A stretch of 64,000 bases of DNA from Agarivorans sp050870875 (GTDB lineage: Bacteria > Pseudomonadota > Gammaproteobacteria > Enterobacterales > Celerinatantimonadaceae), in the NCBI RefSeq assembly GCF_050870875.2, contig NZ_CP194041.2:4926870-4990869 (forward strand), written 5' to 3'. Every line of letters begins with the position of its first letter. The first letter of the stretch is position 1. The notes under the pieces are model-generated. The model was not told the DNA's origin. It worked only from the letters and a program-made list of their open reading frames with translations, and ran no database searches. This document shows, piece after piece, positions 61,599 through 64,000 of the stretch. The translations under genes were made by a program, and so were the position numbers.

Positions 61599-62345
61599 TT
61601 AGTCGCCAGTATGTTTGGCGATACGAGATATAAACTGTTGAGTTCTTGGGTCTTTTGCCTTGGTAAATAGCTGTTCTGGAGTGCCCTGCTCAATTATTTC
61701 ACCGTCACTCATAAACACAATTCGATCCGCGACTTCTCGAGCAAATGACATTTCATGGGTTACAATCACCATCGTTTGCTGCTGTTTGGCAAGTTGCTTT
61801 ATTAAAGCTAATACTTCAGCGACCCACTCGGGGTCTAAGGCTGAAGTGGGTTCATCAAATAAAATCGCTTTACTTTGGGTGGCCATGGCGCGACCGATAC
61901 CAACGCGCTGTTGTTGTCCACCCGATAATTGGCTTGGATAGTGATCGACTTTGTCTGCTAAACCTATATCTTTCAATATTGCACTGGCGCTCTCATAGGC
62001 TTGCTGTTTACTTTGTTGCCAAACCGTAATCAGAGGCTCTGCGATATTTTGCTGGGCTGTTAAATTGGCAAACAATGAATAGTTTTGGAATACAAAAGAG
62101 AGCTTACGCCTTAGCGCTAGAATTTCTTTAGCTGAGGCTTGCGCTGCATTCACCATAAGTTGGTCGACTTGAATACTGCCTTGATCGGGATGTTCCAGAA
62201 AGTTAATACAGCGTAATAAAGTCGATTTGCCAGTTCCTGATGGTCCGATGATCGCTACAACTTCACCTTCATTTATCTGAAGATCAACGTTTTTTAACAC
62301 CATCTTGCCATTAAATGCTTTACTGATTTTATTGACTTTAATCAT
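61599..62345 (-). CDS. Polar/sulfur amino-acid ABC transporter, ATP-binding protein
   Basis: A 248-residue GlnQ/TcyN-type ATPase. Walker A GPSGTGKST is near 33-41, signature LSGGQQQRVGIGRA near 140-153, Walker B ILFDEPTSALDP near 161-172 and H-loop VTHEMSF near 196-202. ATP drives uptake through the permease immediately upstream (one base gap). The specificity is set by the binding protein; cystine is most likely. Confidence 0.92.
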   Translation of the reverse strand: MIKVNKISKAFNGKMVLKNVDLQINEGEVVAIIGPSGTGKSTLLRCINFLEHPDQGSIQVDQLMVNAAQASAKEILALRRKLSFVFQNYSLFANLTAQQNIAEPLITVWQQSKQQAYESASAILKDIGLADKVDHYPSQLSGGQQQRVGIGRAMATQSKAILFDEPTSALDPEWVAEVLALIKQLAKQQQTMVIVTHEMSFAREVADRIVFMSDGEIIEQGTPEQLFTKAKDPRTQQFISRIAKHTGD

Positions 62346-62346
62346 C

Positions 62347-63015
62347 TTAATAAGCCTTGGCTAAACGGTTTTCTGCGAGGGTTTGTAGTTGGGTAAACAG
62401 GGCTACGACGGCCCAGTAAATTAATGCTACGGCGAGGAATGACTCAAAGAACTTAAAGCTACTAGAGGCTTCCATTTGTGCTTTTGCCATAATTTCGGCA
62501 ACACCTAAGGTGAAAGCTAAGGAGGTGCTTTTAATCATATCGATGAAGTAGTTCATCAAGGAGGGTAATGCTGTGCGCAGAGCCTGAGGCAGTATCACGC
62601 GTTTTAAAGCTTGAAGTCGCGTCATACCGAAAGCATAACTGGCATCCCATTGGCTTTTGTCAACGGAGTTTATCGCAGCTCGTATACTTTCCGCCATATA
62701 GGAAGAAAAGTGCAGGCTTAAGCCGATTACCGAAGCGCTAAATGCATCCAGACCGATCATGATGGGGAACACTTGGGGTAGGCCATAATACAAGATAAAT
62801 AGCTGAACTAATAATGGCGTACCTCGGAAAAACGAGATGAAAACAACCGCTAGTGAATTTAATAGCGGTAGCTTAAAGATCCTCACTAGCGCTAGAGCTA
62901 AGGCCAGTATTAAGGCAAACACGGCTGCAATCGCAGCCATTTCCATGGTGGTAGCCAAATACTTAAAGAGGATTGGCATTAGCTCCAGCATGTAGTTGAA
63001 GTCAAATTGAGACAT
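62347..63015 (-). CDS. Polar/sulfur amino-acid ABC transporter, permease
   Basis: A 222-residue HisM/TcyL-type permease with five helices. The cytosolic EAA loop is DASYAFGMTRLQALKRVILPQA near 124-145, and FRGTPLLVQLF near 64-74 is the family motif. It overlaps the binding protein gene by one base and is one base from the ATPase gene, so the three form a tight operon. Confidence 0.92.
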   Translation of the reverse strand: MSQFDFNYMLELMPILFKYLATTMEMAAIAAVFALILALALALVRIFKLPLLNSLAVVFISFFRGTPLLVQLFILYYGLPQVFPIMIGLDAFSASVIGLSLHFSSYMAESIRAAINSVDKSQWDASYAFGMTRLQALKRVILPQALRTALPSLMNYFIDMIKSTSLAFTLGVAEIMAKAQMEASSSFKFFESFLAVALIYWAVVALFTQLQTLAENRLAKAY

Positions 63016-63773
63016 TATTTGGTGATGTCCCCATCAAACCATTTTTCGGAGATGGCGCTTAGGCTGCCATCTTGTCGCATTTCGGCTAGGCTCGCGTTTA
63101 CTTTCGTTTGTAGAGCCTTGCCAGCTGCGTTGTTGATAAACGGTAGTGCATTTTGGATGGTTTCGAAGGGTTGACCAGCCAATGCCAGAGGAAGACCTGA
63201 TTTTTTAATCAGAGCTAAAGACGATACTCGGTCCATTACAAATGCGTCAGAACGGCCAAGTGCGACATCTTGTTCAATGCCGGTATCGTAAGTCACGATG
63301 TTTATTTGTTGGGCGCTGTCGTGCTTTCTTAATAGTTGCTCAAAATTGGACCCTAAATTGACGGCGACCTTTTTGCCCTTAAGATCGTTAATACCACTAA
63401 TTTCGCTGTTGCCCTTGCGTACCACAATTTGTGCGCCATCGATAACATAGGGCTGCGAGAACAAATATTTAGCTTTGCGCTCATCGGTGATGGTGATTTG
63501 GTTGGCAATCGTGTCGACCCGTCCGGTTTCTAACATCCCAAATAAGCCAGAGAAATTAGCGGTAACATATTCGACTTGCCAATCGTTACGCTTGGCAAGC
63601 TCATTCCACAAGTCCACTTCGAAGCCTTGTAACTTATCTTGCTTGACAAAAGTGAAAGGAAAGTAGCGTCCAGACATGCCAACTTTTACGGTTTCTTGAG
63701 CAAATACCGACCAAGAACTAAGGCTGATGAGTAGTACACTAATTAGCCAAGAAGATTTATTGAGTATTTTCAT
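63015..63773 (-). CDS. Amino-acid ABC transporter substrate-binding protein (cystine-type)
   Basis: A 252-residue periplasmic protein with a signal peptide (about 1-25, SWSVFAQ cleavage). The mature sequence resembles E. coli TcyJ: GRYFPFTFV near 35-43, GRVDTIANQITITDERK near 84-100 and the C-terminal ISEKWFDGDITK. Cystine or another polar amino acid is the ligand; I do not fix it. First gene of the operon, divergent from whatever follows at the right edge. Confidence 0.9.
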   Translation of the reverse strand: MKILNKSSWLISVLLISLSSWSVFAQETVKVGMSGRYFPFTFVKQDKLQGFEVDLWNELAKRNDWQVEYVTANFSGLFGMLETGRVDTIANQITITDERKAKYLFSQPYVIDGAQIVVRKGNSEISGINDLKGKKVAVNLGSNFEQLLRKHDSAQQINIVTYDTGIEQDVALGRSDAFVMDRVSSLALIKKSGLPLALAGQPFETIQNALPFINNAAGKALQTKVNASLAEMRQDGSLSAISEKWFDGDITK

Positions 63774-64000
63774 TTGTATTTATCTATGTTTTGTTTTTGC
63801 TGTGGATAAAAATACTACTTCAGTTCAAAATTACATACAAATACGCTGTAGTTATAATAAATAACGAAGCAGATATATACCGGATCCTATTTTATTCACA
63901 TATTTGTTATCTGCTTGTGAATAATTCATAAGAAACCTAGAGTTTAAGCGGCTTCCGTTATAAAATAGACGGTCTTTTTGGTGATAACGCGGGGTCGCGA
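63774..64000. other. AT-rich right edge with DnaA box
   Basis: No coding frame. It contains a perfect minus-strand DnaA box TTATCCACA (63801-63809) and looser TGTGAATAA-like sites near 63918-63926. It presumably holds the promoter of the transporter operon and, on the plus strand, of the next gene, which in many relatives is dnaA; that cannot be confirmed here. Confidence 0.55.
63801..63809 (-). promoter_or_regulatory. DnaA box at right edge
   Basis: Perfect TTATCCACA on the minus strand, 28 bases upstream of the substrate-binding protein start. It may belong to a dnaA promoter outside the window or affect the transporter operon. Confidence 0.55.

Noticed and set aside
1..64000. tRNA genes, rRNA, insertion sequences, integrases or prophage parts
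   Set aside because: None recognised by eye; the accessory block has no mobile-element marker that I can see.

Overview
The window is chromosomal DNA of a marine-type gammaproteobacterium, probably Alteromonadales or a neighbouring order. The evidence is gene content and order: mnmG-oriC-mioC, the rsmG-parA-parB-atpIBEFHAGDC-glmU block, rpmH-rnpA-yidD-yidC, two CsrB-type RNAs, yihD and srkA. The genus cannot be fixed from sequence alone. Genes are dense and base composition is moderate. No tRNA, rRNA, insertion sequence, prophage or CRISPR array was seen.

Layout. 0-5 kb (minus): CYTH protein, SrkA kinase, MAPEG protein, CcoG, YihD and a diguanylate cyclase. 5-13 kb: pgi, an acyltransferase-3 membrane protein, polB, then glgX on the minus strand, with a structured gap between polB and glgX. 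13-16 kb: a possible small protein, a PlsC-like acyltransferase and a MATE transporter. 16.0-17.4 kb: a gene-poor stretch that I read as two tandem CsrB-family regulatory RNAs on the minus strand, each with an intrinsic terminator and an upstream GacA/UvrY-type box. 17.4-26 kb: a TRIC-type channel, nadE, pykA, a DUF2786 protein, an MscS channel, an outer-membrane barrel gene broken by one in-frame amber codon, and a solo trpB-like gene. 26-40 kb (minus): glmU, the complete F1Fo ATP synthase operon, parAB, rsmG, mnmG, oriC and mioC. oriC aligns element by element with that of E. coli (three GATC 13-mers, R1-, R2-, R3- and R4-like DnaA boxes, about 16 GATC sites).

40-57 kb looks like an accessory segment between mioC and mnmE: ybjQ; a GbsR/MarR regulator with a cyanide-insensitive-type bd oxidase; an amide/urea uptake and hydrolysis operon (urtABCDE-like transporter, formamidase fmdA, fmdB); and, divergent from it, a 1127-residue chimeric receptor plus a LuxR-type response regulator. 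The receptor fuses an NCS1 (nucleobase/urea/allantoin) permease, an eight-cysteine module, a histidine kinase and a receiver. This is the most interesting protein system here: a transporter-derived sensor that probably controls the adjacent amide operon. An XRE/MmyB regulator divergent from an MFS pump follows, with repeated operator-like sequences between them.

57-64 kb (minus): mnmE, yidC, yidD, rnpA, rpmH, and a cystine-type amino-acid ABC transporter where dnaA is usually found beside rpmH. A DnaA box and further AT-rich sequence lie at the right edge.

How the parts fit: the window joins housekeeping replication, translation and energy genes around oriC, central carbon enzymes (pgi, pykA, glgX), a likely CsrA-titrating RNA pair that in relatives controls such carbon genes, and a nitrogen-scavenging island with its own sensor.
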